Below, piece after piece: positions 16,588 to 24,952 of a stretch of 64,000 bases of DNA (position 1 is its first letter; every line of letters starts with the position of its first letter). The position numbers and the translations under genes were made by a program. The DNA is taken from IMG/VR virus record IMGVR_UViG_3300005549_000009, positions 1-64,000 of that record. One strand, written 5' to 3'. The notes beneath the pieces are model-generated. The model did not search any database. It was not told where the DNA came from and saw nothing but the letters and a program-made list of their open reading frames with translations. The stretch is from a virus.

Positions 16588-17006
16588 TGCATTGGCATTG
16601 GGCGACGGCCTACGTCGGGAAACCGTATCGGCACGGAGCGACCGGGCCGGAAGCTTACGATTGCTGGGGCCTTCTCTGGCACGTTTACTTGCACCAGTTC
16701 GGAATTGAGCTGCCGCTGATGCCAGGAATTTCGGAAGCATCGGCGGCTTGCATCATTCGTGAAATTGATTCGGCAGCGCGGGAACAATGGGCCGAGAGGC
16801 AGCATCCAAAGGAAGGCTACGCCGTGGCTATGTCGCAGCGAACGGCCTTTCATCATGTGGGTGTGTGCGTGCGCGTGAATGGCGGTCTTTCGATCCTTCA
16901 CGCTATGGACGGAGAGCAAGTCTTTGTTGAGAGCCTTCGTCGTTTAAAGCTTCGCGGCATCAAACGAATCGCCTACTTTCGGCATTGGTTATGGCCTACA
17001 TCATAG
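16587..17006 (+). CDS. NlpC/P60-type tail-associated cell wall hydrolase
   Basis: The ATG at 16587 shares its A with the previous TGA and yields 139 residues. 'YDCWGLLWHVY' near residue 24 carries the catalytic Cys, and 'FHHVGVCVRVN' near residue 88 the catalytic His. Such enzymes sit at the tail tip next to J and cut peptidoglycan peptide cross-links during genome injection. Start sites further upstream only extend into the overlapping DUF1833 frame. Confidence 0.85.
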   Translation: MHWHWATAYVGKPYRHGATGPEAYDCWGLLWHVYLHQFGIELPLMPGISEASAACIIREIDSAAREQWAERQHPKEGYAVAMSQRTAFHHVGVCVRVNGGLSILHAMDGEQVFVESLRRLKLRGIKRIAYFRHWLWPTS

Positions 17007-20000
17007 AAACGCCCAACCCGTTCAAGCCGCTGACCGATATCAAGCGGCATACGGTTCAACCGGGGCAGACCATCAGCCAATGGTTAAGCTTTCGCTTCGC
17101 TGGCTTTGTTGAGTTTGAGACTCCGACAATTTGCGTCGTCAATGGAGCGGGGTTGCTCCGTAAAGATTGGCCGACCTACACGATTCAACCTAATGACGTG
17201 ATCAACTTCGTGGCGGTTCCTGGGACCGTTCCGCTCCTGATCATTTCCATCGTGTTGGCACTGGCTTCTGTTGCTGTGACTCTGTTCCTGGGCACACCGC
17301 AGCCGGAGACGCCTGGGGAGCAACCAGCTTCTGATCCGGTCTTCACGAGCAAGGGACAGGCGAACGCAATTCGAATCAGTGAGCCCATCGAGTGTCCCTA
17401 CGGCCGGAATCGCATCTACCCATCCTATGCCTCTCGCCCCTACTTTCAGTATGAGGGCAACGATCAGTTCCAGTATTCGCTATTTTGCATCGGGCAAGGG
17501 TTTTACGAGATCGAGACCGTTCAGATTGGGGATACCGACATCAATCTTTTTCAAGAGGTGGAGTATGAAGTTGTCGAGCCGGGCGACGACGTAACCCTGT
17601 TTCCAACGAACGTCTACACGGCACCGGAAGCGGGTGGCCAGGAGCTATTCGCGCCGAACGATGATGATTACAGCGGCGATGGATACGTGGGTCCTTTTGC
17701 GGCTGCACCGAGCGGCAGCCAGTCCAACGCAATTCAGATCGATTTAGTTTTCCCTAAGGGCCTTTACTACTCGAACAACGACGGCGGCCTTTCCTCTCAG
17801 ACAGTCATTGTCCAAGCGCAGGCGCGCGAGATTGACGATGATGGATTGCCGTTGACACTGTTTGCCGATATCTTCGGCGGACCGATCACGGTTACTGGTC
17901 GAACCACCACGCCGCAGCGCAGAACCTACTCGCAGCCGACTTCGCCCGCTCGTTACGAGGTTCGCGTTCGCCGCACGAACACGCGCCAAGACGGCCACCG
18001 GTTCGGCAACCAAGTGGAATGGGAAGGGCTCAGATCCTTTATCTTGGATGATCAAGCTTTCGGAGACGTGACGCTCCTGGCCGTCAAGATCCGCGCCACG
18101 AACAACCTGAACGAACGGACACAGCAACGGTTCAACGTCGTTTGCACCCGCAAGCTTCAGATGCATCAGAGCGACGGGTTCACGACTCCTTACGTGGCCA
18201 CACGTTCTATTGTTTGGGCCTTGGTGGACGTGTTCCGAGCGCAGTATGGGGCGCGCATTACCGAAGATCGGTTTTATGACTGGGACATGCTCTATGAGTT
18301 AGAGGCTCTGTACGAGGAGCGCAACGAGCATTTCGATTGGATTTTCAGGGACCCGATAACCGTTTGGGAAGCAGCCAGGGTCATTGCGCGGGCTGGGCGA
18401 GCTATCCCTCTGATTGTTGGGTCTCTGATCTCGATGAAGCGAGACGGGCAGCTGGACACGCCCGTGGCGATGTTCGGAAAGGAGAACATCATCGAAGGCA
18501 GTTTCTCCTGGGACGTGAAGCTATGGGACCTGGACGAATATGACTCGGCCCGCGTCTCTTACATCGAGCCGGATGCCGGTTACAAAGAGGTGCCTGTTGT
18601 TGCCACGCTGCCGGGCGGCGACACTGATACTCCGGAGGACATCCGGCTGCCAGGCGTCCAGGACCGGGACCACGCTTACCATGAGGGCCTCTACATCCGA
18701 GCGGTCAGGACGTATCAGCGGGAGAACATCAGCTTTAGCACAGGGATGGAAGGTTACATTCCGACCTTCGGAGACTTGATCATTGTCGCGCATGACGTGC
18801 CACGGTGGGCTGCTAATGGTTACGTTGTTCACGGGGAATCGGAGTCGAACGGGGACTTTCATCTATGGCTCTCTGAGCCGGTCGAGTTTGAGTCCAACGA
18901 AACTTCGGTTGTGATGCTCAGGAACCATCTGGGCGAGGTGCTTGGACCTTACGAAGCGTTTGAGACCGAAGACCCGAAGCAGATTCGTATCACGGTTACA
19001 GGCATCCTGATCGACTTCTTGGAGACGGGCACGACTGAGCCCATGCTGTTCATCTTCGGAACGAGCGGCCAGATCAACAAATATTGTCGGGTGGTTAAAG
19101 TCGAACCGCAGGACCGGGAGATCATGCGGATTACAGCCGTGAACGAAGATTCCCGCGTCCATAGCTTCGATGGATTGAGTGCGCCATCGTTCCAAAACGA
19201 GGACAGTGTGCCGGTGACTCCGGATTTGCCTGAGGTAATGAACCTGGAGCTGACTCAGCTTAACACAAGTGTCCTTTCTGTTCTGGCTTCCTGGAGCGCG
19301 GCCTTTGGAGCGGACTATTACATCGTTCAATACAGCCAGGACGGTGAGAACTGGGACAACGTTGGGACCACGGACAGGACCAGCCTCGAATGGCAAGTGC
19401 GGCCGGGCACCCTCTACGTGCGGGTGGCTGGCGTCGGCATTGGACAGGGGCCATGGGCTGAAGCTGTGGTCAGCATCGGGAACCTGGCGGGCTTGGATCT
19501 AATCGATGATTTCGACAATGACATTGACTGGACAATTGAATGGTTGGAGCTGCTCAACGCCGAGAGTTATGACGTGCGCGTCTATGACAATTCGAGCCCA
19601 ACCTTTCCGGTGCTGAAGCGGACAACCAACATTCTGAGCACAGCCGACCGCACCTTTACCTATGATCTAGACGACGCGCTTGCCGATGGAAATGTCAATC
19701 GGCACATGCTGGTGAGCGTCACGCCGAAGTTCTCGGACGCAGACGGGACCGCGACAGAGCTGGAGATCGACAACCCGATACCGTCGCCGCCTACGGCGCT
19801 CAGCGTCCTGGCTACGCCGCAGGACTCCGACGCTACCGACATGGAATACAAGCTCACCTGGAGCAACCCAGCTGAGGAGGATCTAATTTGTATCTCCGTG
19901 TGGCTGGAACCGGTGAGCGGTTTTGACCCGGAAGTTGCGACGCCGTATCTGCACGAGTGCGATTCTGCGGTAGGGTTCGCGGGGCTGATCGAGGAGCTGA

Positions 20001-20143
20001 TTGTTTCGGTGCCGCTGGATTCGTTTGGGGAGCACGGGCCTTACTTTTGGCGGGTGGCTTGCTTTGATGTCTGGGGCCAGGAGATATCAACGAACGTGAG
20101 CGAGGAAGGCGAGATACCGGCTACGTCGGGGTGGGTGCCGTAA
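16991..20143 (+). CDS. J-like host-specificity / tail tip protein
   Basis: This largest protein of the window (about 1050 residues) follows NlpC/P60 as expected for gpJ-type central tip proteins. A hydrophobic, membrane-spanning-like segment lies at about 77-100 ('LLIISIVLALASVAVTLFLG'). Residues ~100-700 fit the tip barrel, and ~745-830, 840-930 and 930-1040 look like fibronectin type III-like domains (e.g. 'SWSAAFGADYYIVQYSQDGE'). It probably binds the host receptor and starts genome release. ATG 16991 is chosen over TTG 16985. Confidence 0.8.
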   Translation: MAYIIETPNPFKPLTDIKRHTVQPGQTISQWLSFRFAGFVEFETPTICVVNGAGLLRKDWPTYTIQPNDVINFVAVPGTVPLLIISIVLALASVAVTLFLGTPQPETPGEQPASDPVFTSKGQANAIRISEPIECPYGRNRIYPSYASRPYFQYEGNDQFQYSLFCIGQGFYEIETVQIGDTDINLFQEVEYEVVEPGDDVTLFPTNVYTAPEAGGQELFAPNDDDYSGDGYVGPFAAAPSGSQSNAIQIDLVFPKGLYYSNNDGGLSSQTVIVQAQAREIDDDGLPLTLFADIFGGPITVTGRTTTPQRRTYSQPTSPARYEVRVRRTNTRQDGHRFGNQVEWEGLRSFILDDQAFGDVTLLAVKIRATNNLNERTQQRFNVVCTRKLQMHQSDGFTTPYVATRSIVWALVDVFRAQYGARITEDRFYDWDMLYELEALYEERNEHFDWIFRDPITVWEAARVIARAGRAIPLIVGSLISMKRDGQLDTPVAMFGKENIIEGSFSWDVKLWDLDEYDSARVSYIEPDAGYKEVPVVATLPGGDTDTPEDIRLPGVQDRDHAYHEGLYIRAVRTYQRENISFSTGMEGYIPTFGDLIIVAHDVPRWAANGYVVHGESESNGDFHLWLSEPVEFESNETSVVMLRNHLGEVLGPYEAFETEDPKQIRITVTGILIDFLETGTTEPMLFIFGTSGQINKYCRVVKVEPQDREIMRITAVNEDSRVHSFDGLSAPSFQNEDSVPVTPDLPEVMNLELTQLNTSVLSVLASWSAAFGADYYIVQYSQDGENWDNVGTTDRTSLEWQVRPGTLYVRVAGVGIGQGPWAEAVVSIGNLAGLDLIDDFDNDIDWTIEWLELLNAESYDVRVYDNSSPTFPVLKRTTNILSTADRTFTYDLDDALADGNVNRHMLVSVTPKFSDADGTATELEIDNPIPSPPTALSVLATPQDSDATDMEYKLTWSNPAEEDLICISVWLEPVSGFDPEVATPYLHECDSAVGFAGLIEELIVSVPLDSFGEHGPYFWRVACFDVWGQEISTNVSEEGEIPATSGWVP

Positions 20144-20151
20144 TTTTCCGC

Positions 20152-20221
20152 TAGACGAGTTGCGGCGAGGTGCTACAGTGTCCGGCGTTAGACCGAACCG
20201 AGCCGATTACAAGGGAAAGAA
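20152..20221 (+). promoter_or_regulatory. candidate promoter and conserved leader before helicase
   Basis: TACAGT (20174-20179) is a -10-like box; TAGACG (20152-20157) is a weaker -35-like box 16 bp away. Downstream, ACCGAACCGAGCCGATTACA and an AAGGG ribosome site lead to ATG 20222. The same leader motif recurs before other genes. This marks the boundary between the long tail operon and the replication/modification genes. Confidence 0.45.
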
Positions 20222-21589
20222 ATGACAGTAGCTGGACTCTATAACCAATTTCTTGACGCTAAGACCCAGCAAGGCGCTGACTCTGGTTTTGAACCTCTAT
20301 GGCTTCCTGATTCTCTATTTCCGTTCCAGCGAAATCTTGTTGAGTGGGCGATTCGTAAGGGCAGGGCGGGCGTATTCGCAGATTGTGGACTTGGGAAGAC
20401 TTTGCTTCAACTTTGCTGGGCTGAGAATGTGGCCCGCAAAACCGGGAAACGAGTCTTGGTTTTGACTCCGCTGGCCGTGGCGCATCAGACTGTCATGGAG
20501 GGGCAAAAGTTCGGGATTGAATGCAGTCAATCCCGCGATGGCAAGATGCCGAGCCAAATTACAGTCACAAATTATCAAAAGCTTCATCACTTTTCTTCCG
20601 ATGATCTTGCAGGCGTCGTGTGCGATGAATCTGGAATCCTTAAAAACTTCGACGGGGCGATCAAAGCGCAAGTGACCGACTTCATGCGCAAAGTGCCGTA
20701 TCGAAGTCTTTGGACAGCTACGGCTGCACCAAACGATTACATCGAATTGGGCACATCGAGCGAAGCGTTAGGCGAGCTTGGTTTTCAGGATATGCTCTCT
20801 AAGTTCTTCAAGAAGAAACAGGCCACCAGCACGCGCTCCGATGAATATCGGGCTGGAGTCTGGGCCTTCAGAGGGCATGCCGAGCGCGACTTTTGGCGAT
20901 GGGTGTGCAGCTGGGCGCGGGCGGTCCGGAAGCCGTCCGATCTTGGTTTTGAGGATGGAGACTTTGCCTTGCCGGAGCTTCGAACCGTTGAGCACGTGGT
21001 CAGCGCACGCACTCGGCGAGCGGGCTGGCTGTTTGACATGCCAGCCATGGATCTACACGAGCAACGGGAGGAACGAAGGCGAACGATTGTTGAGCGTTGT
21101 GAGATGGTTGCGGAGTTGCTCCAGCATGACCGGCCTGCGGTCGCTTGGTGCCATTTGAACGACGAAGGCAAGTTACTAGAGAAACTGATACCGGATGCCG
21201 TCGAGGTGGATGGTCATGACAGTGACGATTTCAAAGAGGAAACGTATCTTGCTTTTGCCAAAGGCGAGATTTCCAAAGTCATTAGCAAGCCCATCCTTTC
21301 AGGGTATGGGTTAAACTGGCAGCACTGCGCTCACGAAACATTTTTCCCATCGCACAGCTTCGAGCAATGGTATCAAGCCATCCGCCGTTGTTGGAGATTC
21401 GGCCAAAAGAATCCAGTGCGAGTGGATATGGTAACATCGGAAGGCGAGCGAGGCGTGTTACAGAACCTGAACCGGAAAGCGGCTGCTGCTGCCGAGATGT
21501 CTGCTCAGCTGGTGGCCTTGATGAACGAAGGCTTGAATGTGCGACGAATCGATAAATTGAAGAAAGGAACTGTCCCAGGCTGGCTATGA
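20222..21589 (+). CDS. SNF2/DEAD-like helicase, paired with DNA methyltransferase
   Basis: The 455-residue protein has SF2 hallmarks: 'FQRNLVEWAI' Q-motif region, Walker A 'CGLGKT' near residue 53, the 'VLVLTPLAVAHQTV' motif Ia, 'CDESG' near 133 in place of DEAH, a 'TATAAPND' motif III and 'QAIRRCWRFGQKN' motif VI. It overlaps the methyltransferase by 4 nt (ATGA) and both are likely made together. SF2/methyltransferase pairs are known in phages; a role in DNA modification, replication or antirestriction is inference. DNA as substrate is assumed. Confidence 0.8.
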   Translation: MTVAGLYNQFLDAKTQQGADSGFEPLWLPDSLFPFQRNLVEWAIRKGRAGVFADCGLGKTLLQLCWAENVARKTGKRVLVLTPLAVAHQTVMEGQKFGIECSQSRDGKMPSQITVTNYQKLHHFSSDDLAGVVCDESGILKNFDGAIKAQVTDFMRKVPYRSLWTATAAPNDYIELGTSSEALGELGFQDMLSKFFKKKQATSTRSDEYRAGVWAFRGHAERDFWRWVCSWARAVRKPSDLGFEDGDFALPELRTVEHVVSARTRRAGWLFDMPAMDLHEQREERRRTIVERCEMVAELLQHDRPAVAWCHLNDEGKLLEKLIPDAVEVDGHDSDDFKEETYLAFAKGEISKVISKPILSGYGLNWQHCAHETFFPSHSFEQWYQAIRRCWRFGQKNPVRVDMVTSEGERGVLQNLNRKAAAAAEMSAQLVALMNEGLNVRRIDKLKKGTVPGWL

Positions 21590-22548
21590 GTGATCATGTT
21601 TTAACCGATAATTACGCGCTGTATCACGGCGACTGTATCGACATTATGGCCGATCTGCCGGATGGGAAAGTTGACATGTCAATTTACAGTCCGCCTTTCG
21701 TGGGTTTGTTCAGCTATTCAAGTTCTGTCCGTGACCTGTCCAACTGCCGAAACTACGAAGAGTTTTTTAAGCATTACAAATTCGTGGTGGAACACATCGC
21801 ACGGCTGACCAAGCCCGGTAGAATCACAGCGGTTCATTGCATGGACATCCCGCGCTCTGGCGCGAACCTGGGGGGCGGGTTGATCGACTTCCCTGGGGAT
21901 ATCATCCGTTTGCATGAGCAATTCGGCTTCAATTACTGCGCCCGGTATCACGTTTGGAAAGAGCCGCTGGGAGTCAGAAATCGGACCATGGCAAAGGGCC
22001 TGGCGCATCGTCAAGTTGTGGAGGACTCTTCTTTGTGCGACGTGGCCGCCGCCGATTACCTGCTTATGTTCCGAAAGAAAGGAGTTAACACGATTCCAGT
22101 GACGCACCCGACCGGCCTGCACCGTTACGCAGGCGAGCGCAAGGTGCCCCACGAGCTTCACCAATGGCGCGGGCATACCGGCAAACAAACCGAGAACCGT
22201 TTTTCGCATTGGATTTGGCGACAATACGCCAGTGCCTTTTGGGATGATGTGCGCATCGAGAGAGTCCTGCCCTACCGGGAGAGCAAAGACCCGGAGGATG
22301 AGAAGCATGTTCACCCCCTTCAACTGGATGTTATCGAGCGGGCTTGCGTGCTTTGGACCAATCCTGGGGAGATCGTTTTCACGCCGTTCATGGGTGTAGG
22401 CAGCGAAGTTTTTGGTGCAGTTATTAACGGGCGCAAAGGGATCGGAGTTGAGTTAAAAGACTCATACTTCAAGCAGGCTGTGCGCAACTTGGCTGATGCT
22501 AAGCCGGAAGCCGAAGGCGATTTGCTGCCATTAGAGAAACATGACTGA
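21586..22548 (+). CDS. DNA (adenine N6/cytosine N4) methyltransferase, beta type
   Basis: At 320 residues with catalytic 'SPPF' near residue 34 (the DPPY-type motif IV) and the SAM-binding 'PFMGVGSEVFGAVINGRKGIGVEL' block near residue 266. Motif IV before motif I is the beta-class order of N4/N6 DNA methyltransferases. It starts with ATGA overlap to the upstream helicase. The recognition site cannot be read from sequence. It probably protects phage DNA from host restriction. Confidence 0.85.
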   Translation: MSDHVLTDNYALYHGDCIDIMADLPDGKVDMSIYSPPFVGLFSYSSSVRDLSNCRNYEEFFKHYKFVVEHIARLTKPGRITAVHCMDIPRSGANLGGGLIDFPGDIIRLHEQFGFNYCARYHVWKEPLGVRNRTMAKGLAHRQVVEDSSLCDVAAADYLLMFRKKGVNTIPVTHPTGLHRYAGERKVPHELHQWRGHTGKQTENRFSHWIWRQYASAFWDDVRIERVLPYRESKDPEDEKHVHPLQLDVIERACVLWTNPGEIVFTPFMGVGSEVFGAVINGRKGIGVELKDSYFKQAVRNLADAKPEAEGDLLPLEKHD

Positions 22549-22738
22549 AGAATCGAAGAAAGTCGGCCGCCCCACCGTCTTCCGTTGCACCAGCTGCAAG
22601 AAATGGGAACTGGAGCCAGGCCGCTGGTTGCCGGTGAACAAGAATCTGAGGACGCTGGACGGCACCAAAGTTATCGACACCTTATGCCCAAAATGCGGAT
22701 TGCACCAAGAGAGCGACAGGTCTACAACGAAACCATGA
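22541..22738 (+). CDS. small zinc-ribbon protein
   Basis: The 65-residue protein has two Cys pairs, CTSC near residue 16 and CPKC near residue 49, a plausible zinc ribbon, with 'GRPTVFRC' at the start. It overlaps the methyltransferase end by 8 nt. It may regulate transcription or bind nucleic acid. Nothing more specific can be said. Confidence 0.65.
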   Translation: MTEESKKVGRPTVFRCTSCKKWELEPGRWLPVNKNLRTLDGTKVIDTLCPKCGLHQESDRSTTKP

Positions 22739-22896
22739 AACCCCCGCTCGTAACCATCCAAGGCCGCGAGGTCCGTTTCCCCCGCTGGCCCCGCTTCGAT
22801 GCCTGGCTTCGGGCAAACGAGGCGACACTGTTGCTGACGCTGAGCCTGTATCTGGGCTCGCTGGTTCTGATCTGGTATCTGCTACCGAGACCTTGA
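22735..22896 (+). CDS. single-pass membrane protein, paralogue of 24114-24254
   Basis: The 53-residue protein begins at ATG 22735 inside the previous stop (ATGA). Residues 1-30 are basic/aromatic ('REVRFPRWPRFDAW') and about 31-51 form one membrane segment. The gene at 24114 shares the pattern 'EVRFPxRPRx' plus a C-terminal membrane segment, so the two are likely paralogues. Both stand beside genes for exported proteins. Function unknown. Confidence 0.6.
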   Translation: MKPPLVTIQGREVRFPRWPRFDAWLRANEATLLLTLSLYLGSLVLIWYLLPRP

Positions 22897-22900
22897 ACCT

Positions 22901-23596
22901 ATGCGCAGAATCACATTCCTTTGTTTGCTGCTACTTACCGTGACTAGCCTCGCAGTAATGCCCCGGCTCCGCGTCCGGCTGCCACCACAACAGCCACGAA
23001 TCAGGATCGTGCTGGGAGATGAAGGTTACCGGAACGTATTGGTGACGGATACAAACGTGGACAACAACATTTATGGGCTCGCTGGGTTAGAGCCGCATCA
23101 GTTCGATGATCAAAGCATGACGATTTTGGCGGATGGGCCGGGTGAGCGGTTGCTTAAGTTTAATGTTGTGCTCGTGAACATTGGCGCGGGCAACTTGAAC
23201 TTCGCAGCTGAGTCGGTCATTCCTGATCCGGTTTACGGCGATGCGATTCCTGTGGTTCACGATTTCTTTAAATTCTCGCTCCTGGACACCAACCGAACGG
23301 AGCTACTGGCTGTTTACCGAGATGCGCGGCTCATGAATTGGGATCTTTTCGCGCTTGTTTCGTTCGCTCGTGAAAATCACAGCTGGTTTGCTCCAGGACT
23401 TTCAGCGGGCCGAGGTGTCGGTTCACCGGACAATTATACAGCAGGTAACTGGATCGATATTGCATCGGTTGGGAATGGTGAATTTATCCTTGGCATTGAA
23501 TGCGATCCTCACCGCGAGCATGGGCTGTGGGTTTACGACCGAAAGGATGTCCGAATCCGAATCGAAGCGTTTCAGGTAACCATTCTCGACTTATGA
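22901..23596 (+). CDS. secreted lysyl-oxidase-like protein (copper site apparently lost)
   Basis: A signal peptide (residues 1-19, Leu-rich) precedes a domain that tracks the prokaryotic lysyl oxidase fold in order: 'LLKFNVVLVNIGAGNLNF', then 'VVHDFFKFSLLD' where the copper-binding HxHxH would be, then 'GLSAGRGVGSPDNYTAGN' and 'WIDIASVGNGEFILGIECD'. The classical copper histidines (HGHWHFxxF) are mostly absent, only one His remains, so activity is doubtful. It may be a degraded enzyme or a fold reused for binding. Family call by pattern only. Confidence 0.5.
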   Translation: MRRITFLCLLLLTVTSLAVMPRLRVRLPPQQPRIRIVLGDEGYRNVLVTDTNVDNNIYGLAGLEPHQFDDQSMTILADGPGERLLKFNVVLVNIGAGNLNFAAESVIPDPVYGDAIPVVHDFFKFSLLDTNRTELLAVYRDARLMNWDLFALVSFARENHSWFAPGLSAGRGVGSPDNYTAGNWIDIASVGNGEFILGIECDPHREHGLWVYDRKDVRIRIEAFQVTILDL

Positions 23597-24117
23597 TCAT
23601 TCGAATTCAAACTCGACTTGGGGTAACCATCATCGGCTTGCTTCTCCTTGTTGGATTGGGACTGGCTACGATCTGCGGCTCGCTCTACGTGGCGCGCAAA
23701 GCCTTGGCAGCCGGGCAACGCATCCAGGACGCGCACGACGCGGCTCTGAGTAACGCGGTCAGCGTCGTGGAGAAAATGGCCGCGCATCAAAACGAGGATT
23801 TGTTCATTGACACACCTGGAGCAGTCTGGACCGAGCTAACGAACGCTCCCGGCTGGTGGAAGGTCGAGATACCCGATGAGGAATACGCTGCCGCGCTGGC
23901 TGAGCCGCAGCTGTGGGCTATCCTGGAAGCAACCGAGCTGGCCGGGCCATGGACTGATACCGGCCGCCGCGAGCCTGGCAACGGGGCTTCGGTGCAGCAG
24001 CTGCTCCGGGATCAGGTTCGTTACGAGGGGCCGCAAGCGAGCCATGATTTTGGGCCGATGCGGTTTTACCGGCGCGTGTTGCCGAGCGAGGTTCCGCCGC
24101 CACTGGAGGAGAAATGA
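23593..24117 (+). CDS. membrane-anchored exported protein with FYRR-type C-terminus
   Basis: ATG 23593 overlaps the previous stop. A membrane segment at about 9-35 is followed by an Ala/Glu helix and a soluble domain. The end of the protein, 'LAGPWTDTG...MRFYRRVLP', has the style of short repeats common in secreted proteins of Verrucomicrobiota and related bacteria. It stands in a run of exported proteins before SSB. Function unknown. Confidence 0.55.
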   Translation: MIIRIQTRLGVTIIGLLLLVGLGLATICGSLYVARKALAAGQRIQDAHDAALSNAVSVVEKMAAHQNEDLFIDTPGAVWTELTNAPGWWKVEIPDEEYAAALAEPQLWAILEATELAGPWTDTGRREPGNGASVQQLLRDQVRYEGPQASHDFGPMRFYRRVLPSEVPPPLEEK

Positions 24118-24254
24118 TCCAGATCGACCCACGCTCCTGGGAAGTGCGCTTCCCGAACCGGCCCCGGCTGGAACGGGTTGTAAACGGCTATCTGCTGCCG
24201 GGAGCACTGTTCGTTCTGTTCCTGGCGTTCTTGCTTTGGTTTTGCAGCCGGTGA
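24114..24254 (+). CDS. small membrane protein, paralogue of 22735-22896
   Basis: A 46-residue frame starting at ATG 24114 within the previous stop (ATGA) and ending at TGA 24252-24254. It has 'WEVRFPNRPRLERV' followed by one hydrophobic segment rich in Leu/Phe and a C-terminal CSR. The similarity in layout to the 53-residue protein at 22735 suggests duplication. Coding support comes from the coupling overlap and the amino-acid pattern. Confidence 0.5.
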   Translation: MIQIDPRSWEVRFPNRPRLERVVNGYLLPGALFVLFLAFLLWFCSR

Positions 24255-24295
24255 CGTGGATACTGATCATGAGTAAAAACTAAAAAGGAAACATT

Positions 24296-24451
24296 ATGCC
24301 TCTCATCATAATTTACTGCGTGTTGTTAGCCTTCTGGTGTTTCTGCGTGTTCGGTGCCATCACCGTAGCCGCTTGGGTGCCCTTCGCTGCCCTGGCTGGG
24401 ATGCTGGTGATTCTCGGTTGGAAGATCATGGGGCCGTTGATCAAAGGATGA
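24296..24451 (+). CDS. two-pass small membrane protein
   Basis: A 51-residue frame (ATG 24296, TGA 24449) consisting almost entirely of two membrane segments ('IIIYCVLLAFWCFCVFGAI' and 'VPFAALAGMLVILGW'). An AAAAAGGA ribosome site precedes it, and the SSB ATG lies inside its stop (ATGA). It could be a holin-like or membrane-stress protein; the sequence does not decide. Confidence 0.5.
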   Translation: MPLIIIYCVLLAFWCFCVFGAITVAAWVPFAALAGMLVILGWKIMGPLIKG

Positions 24452-24927
24452 ACTATAACCATGTCACTATCGCAGGCAACCTGACTCGTGATCCGGAGCT
24501 GCGCTGGACTCCCAAAGGCATGGCCATCTGCGCGGGCGGGCTGGCCATCAACCGCAAGGTGAAGACTGAAGGTGGCGAGCAAAAAGATGATGTGACGTTT
24601 GTTGACTTCACCGCGTTTGGCAAAACCGCCGAGAACATCAATCAATGGTTCTCCAAAGGGAAACCCATCTTTCTGGTGGGCCGTCTCCGCATGGAATCCT
24701 GGACTGACAAGGCCAGCGGCCAGAACCGCAGCAAGCTCTCGGTTGTCGTGGATTCCTTCCAGTTTGTTGGCGGCAAGGAGCCGGATGCGGAGCCTGGACC
24801 GGCCCCGCCGCCACCGGCAGCGCAGCCGAATCTGCCACCGAGCATGCCGCCGCCGCGAGCCATGGCTGGAGCCGCTAAGGGCGGCAAGGCGGGCGATCCG
24901 CAGAACAATGATGATCTTCCATTTTGA
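24448..24927 (+). CDS. ssb: single-stranded DNA-binding protein
   Basis: The 159-residue protein is a standard OB-fold SSB: 'NHVTIAGNLTRDPELRWTPKG', 'VDFTAFGKTAENI' and 'VGRLRMESWTDK' strands, then a Pro/Ala/Gln-rich linker and the acidic tip NDDLPF that recruits replication partners. The ATG at 24448 overlaps the previous stop. It coats single-stranded DNA in replication and recombination. Confidence 0.95.
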   Translation: MNYNHVTIAGNLTRDPELRWTPKGMAICAGGLAINRKVKTEGGEQKDDVTFVDFTAFGKTAENINQWFSKGKPIFLVGRLRMESWTDKASGQNRSKLSVVVDSFQFVGGKEPDAEPGPAPPPPAAQPNLPPSMPPPRAMAGAAKGGKAGDPQNNDDLPF

Positions 24928-24932
24928 TCTGT

Positions 24933-24952
24933 AAAACCGAACTGAGCTGATT
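24933..24952 (+). promoter_or_regulatory. conserved leader motif before 24953 gene
   Basis: The leader CCGAACTGAGCTGATT abuts ATG 24953. It is the same sequence as before 29189 and close to those at 20190, 27938, 41299 and 46053. No clear -35/-10 pair is visible, so this could be a translational leader or an overlapping promoter. Confidence 0.4.
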
